DNA from: Temnothorax longispinosus
Taxonomy: Eukaryota; Arthropoda; Insecta; Hymenoptera; Formicidae
Reading direction: 5' to 3'
Assembly: GCF_030848805.1 (NCBI RefSeq)
Contig: NC_092362.1
Coordinates: forward strand, 22,949,020 to 23,013,019
DNA: 64,000 bases
Part shown: positions 60,330 to 64,000 of the stretch, one piece after another
Layout: the number at the start of each line of letters is the position of its first letter
Numbering within the stretch: position 1 is the first letter of the stretch
The notes under the pieces: generated by a model
What the model was told of the DNA's origin: nothing
Databases searched by the model: none
Seen by the model: the letters and a program-made list of their open reading frames with translations, nothing else
Translations under genes and position numbers: made by a program

Positions 60330-61446
60330 TACTTCGCAATCAGCGAGCGACGAGGCGAATATTACGGTTATTACCGAGTATTACCGTGATATCGCGATGT
60401 TAATCTGATACGAAATGGGTTTCCTTAGTAACATTAAACCGTAAATGTACATATCCGTTTTTCCTTAAATAAACGTAAACTAACTCAATTTCGCTTAAGT
60501 GATTTTTCTTCAACAATCCAAATAAACATATAATAATTAAACTAAGCAAGTGTCGTATTCTAAACTTGATGAAGTAAAAGAAGTGAATTTTTAGCTTCAA
60601 TTTTGAAACTATATAAGCCTTTGAAAATAAAGGGTCTTTTGCGAATTAATATTTAGAGGCATATAAACAGATTATCAACATTATTTTAATTTAGTGGGAA
60701 ATTGTGACATAAAATAATTTTTAACAATTTTCCTTCAAGAAAGAATTGATTTTAGATATACCTATCTCATATAAACGACAACTTTATTATTTGCTAATTC
60801 TGGATCAATGTTTTGTACGTATAAAAATAATATTAATCTATTCAAATTGTAAAAATTGATTTTATGCGTAATTCAATTCAATGTTTACAATTTAAACTCC
60901 TAATTTCACATTATTGTATTATATTGTCCTGGTAAACAGATATTATTCGCTAATTGGTAAAGTTTCGCTTAATTGCATCTTACTTGACTTCCTCGCCATT
61001 TAATGATTCCTAATACATATAACAGCTCTCGGAAAAGGATTATGCTATTCTGTACATTTTCTATTCCATCGTCTTAAGCTCGCGCGAAGACGATGGTTTC
61101 GAAGTTTAAGCATCATCACACTACCAATAGTAGTATTTTCCGCGTGTGCGAAGGTGCTCGTGAGAAATATCTTCGTGCACGTAAAAGGGAAGAAATAGAT
61201 AGAGGCGAGAAATCAGTGCCGGTCATTACTTCGCGATCAACGGACGATCCGTCTTATCGGTATTCAGATTGCGCTTTCCGACTGCTGAGAGGGATGTCTC
61301 GTATTCGGTATAGATACAGGAAAATCTGCGAATTGACGGTCCAAGTCGCTTATAACCCCCTCCGGGCGAATATTGGGCGTGGAGTGTGGGTAAAGATGAG
61401 AGAAATGGGAAGAGGAAAGGGCGCACGCAGAGAAAGAGAGGGAGAG

Positions 61447-61576
<130 letters not shown>

Positions 61577-62451
61577 AAGTATTTTCGCAGTCCATTTGTT
61601 TTGATCGGATTTCCAACTGTCTCTCGTAATCCCGCACCCGTAAGCTCCCGCAGGCGTCGTCAGTTTCCAATGAAAACCCTAACGTCTCTATCCTCTTCCG
61701 CCCTACCCAGCCTTGCCCGCTCTATAGCAACCCTCGTCGTCGTTTCCCGACCACACCTTCGTCCCTGTCTCTCGAATTCCTTTGAACATTCTCCGCGTTC
61801 TCCGTGTATTCTGCGTACACGAATGTGTGTATGCGTACGGTTATTACGGGGTGTCATAGGCGACAAGTGTTCTTTCCAAACTTTTTACAGGCTCTTGATC
61901 TGCCAAGCCATCATATGGAGTTTTTGAAAACAGGAGTCGATATTTTTTTCTTAAAAGAAACATCCCATAAACAATGAATTATAAACTATAAAAATAAAAT
62001 GCTTTTTCTGGAAAGCTTAAAAAATGTAGATATCAATCAATGATATCATATTCTTCATTTAATTTTAAGTAGGCTATAATTTAACAGATTTGTAAAACTG
62101 CTCAAATAATTTATGAATAAAAAATGATGCAACTTATGTATAATTAGAGATTTATCTGAGAGTGCATGTAGTTTTAATGTCGAGGTATCAATAATTCCTA
62201 AATTAAAGCGGTTGAAAGACATAAATGATCTACGATTCTTGTTTCTCATGAAATTTTAAATATATTTTATTATACTAGAATTTTTAATTTGTAGTTTACT
62301 TGTTAAGATATCTAATATTAAAAAATTGTAAAGGGGATAATATCTAATCGTACTTCGTTTTAAATTTTCTTAATAAAGCTTGCTCCTTTTGCTTAAGCGT
62401 GTTCAAAAGAAGCAATTTCCATCAAATTGATCAATATATTCTTACTTCAAT

Positions 62452-62454
<3 letters not shown>

Positions 62455-62491
<37 letters not shown>
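62455..62491. repeat. (TA)n microsatellite
   Basis: About 18 perfect TA units in AT-rich intergenic sequence. Confidence 0.95.
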
Positions 62492-62496
<5 letters not shown>

Positions 62497-64000
62497 CACT
62501 TTGAATATTTTACAGAATACTTTATTTATTTATTCGTAAAAGAATTTATTAATAACTTATAAGAATATTTTTTAATAGATAAAATTGTAGCGTTTAAAAG
62601 GATTTTTGCTAAAATAAATAAGATAAATACAGTTAATATAAAATATAGGTCAACAATCGCACAAAGCGCACGTGAAAGCTCCATGTGTATGCGTGACAAT
62701 CTTCAGATATTGCATTTAGTACATGTTTCGTCTTATGTAAGCCGTATATGTGAATGCTGACGTATGTATCGCATGCATGATTATGTACGCGACACGTGTA
62801 TTTACTGCTCATATTACATAAGCGATTGGTACATAGTCGTTGTCACTATGCTACCGGAAGCAAACGGGAGTAGATACGAGTGTACAGGAAATCCGGTTTT
62901 TTGACTGCAACTACAAATAATTTCTTTTTTTCTCTGTATAGCTTTTATATGTAATAAAATCGAGTGTTCGATATGTTTTTATATAAAAGAAATAGCTCGA
63001 TCACGGTTTTTGTTGCGAGATCATTTTCTAATCCTTTTTCTGTATGTTTTATATTTAGAAATTTTGTTAACATATAATTTTTTCGTTATATTTGTCTACA
63101 CATTTTTGTGTAGACTTTGTGAGACGTAACAAAAAAGTTCATTACTTTTCTATAAATTAAAGCAATATGAATTGATAATATTCACAACACTTAAATTTGA
63201 AACATACCTATTATTTACTTATCTGCGTTAACTGCAAGAGAAATGTCATGCATTTTTTTAGCAGTTACTGGACAGTTATATTAACTTCTGTCTAATAACT
63301 GAGAAGTAAAACTACTTGGGATTCCAATCAAGATGTAACGCTTTTCCTTCAGTTACTGCGCACAAAAGATGCGCAAAATCTGAACTCATTTACTGAACAA
63401 TAACAGGACAGTAAATGAACAATTCAATTGCTTAATAAGCAAACCTACTGATCAAGAAATGGACAGTTTTGCCTTAGTAATATTTTATTGCTAAATGTAA
63501 AATTTTGAGGTTAATGAGAGTCATAATGCAGGAAATCTTTCATGCGTAATATATATTATACTAAAAGTAGCAGTATATAAAACATATTTATATTATACCG
63601 AAGATGTTTTGCAGTATGACACTTTCATTGACCTTATTTTTATATTCGGATTACATATATCATGAACACCTTTACATTTTTCTTCAAAAATTTTATTTTT
63701 AAGGATTAGTTTTATAAGTTTTACTTTTTATATCATTAATATTATTATTATCAGAATATTTTGCTCACTTCCAATCATAGCCTTATTAGTTGTCATTTCT
63801 GATACTGAATTATTCAGTTTTACCCTATCAAGTTCTTGTCCATTTCCTACGCAGTATTGTTACACTAATGAGAATGCAGTAATACTATAGACAGTAACTG
63901 GAAGGGTGTCTAGGAAAACTGCATACATTTCTACCAGGGTGACTTGAAAATATTAATATATATGTATGTACCTATATGCATATATAAATATTAATAATGC

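Overview
This window is nuclear DNA from an animal, most likely a hymenopteran insect and perhaps an ant. It is AT-rich with islands of higher GC, its genes are split into many short GT-AG exons, it holds many microsatellites and small foldback (MITE-like) elements, and it has no bacterial-style operons. Species-level placement is inference. Exons were joined by eye using splice sites and reading phase.

Layout. (1) At about 2.5 and 5.3 kb on the + strand are two candidate alternative last exons of a gene that starts left of the window. Both are exactly 134 nt, enter in the same phase and end TNYHPYRR or NNYHPYRR plus stop, an ending I associate with DAZAP1/Hrb27C-type hnRNP proteins. (2) From 23560 down to 10480 on the - strand is a complete 13-exon gene for an ankyrin-repeat plus death-domain protein (ANKDD1A-like, 552 aa). 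Most exons carry exactly one 33-residue ankyrin repeat. (3) At 27.0-27.7 kb on the + strand is a frameshifted, stop-containing fragment of abnormal spindle (asp/ASPM): the end of the calponin-homology region plus IQ motifs. A tandem duplication sits immediately to its left. (4) 28-41 kb has no gene I can support. It holds a foldback element of about 660 bp. (5) From 56532 down to 42897 on the - strand are 12 exons (592 codons) of a prohormone convertase of the PC1/3 type. The Asp-His-Asn-Ser catalytic set has the same spacing as mammalian PC1/3 as I remember it. The signal-peptide exon and the C-terminal end were not located with confidence. (6) 57-64 kb holds GC-rich islands, a small secreted-looking ORF, a long (GA)n tract and more foldback elements.

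The three gene loci have no evident functional link. PC1/3 would process neuropeptide and hormone precursors in the secretory pathway, ANKDD1A is an intracellular scaffold of unknown role, and the hnRNP would bind mRNA. The rest is dominated by small non-autonomous DNA transposons: two copies each of three families, and several singletons, many inside introns. I did not find a convincing new multi-gene system. The best leads are the equal-length duplicated last exons, the insect PC1/3 gene, and the palindromes near its splice sites.
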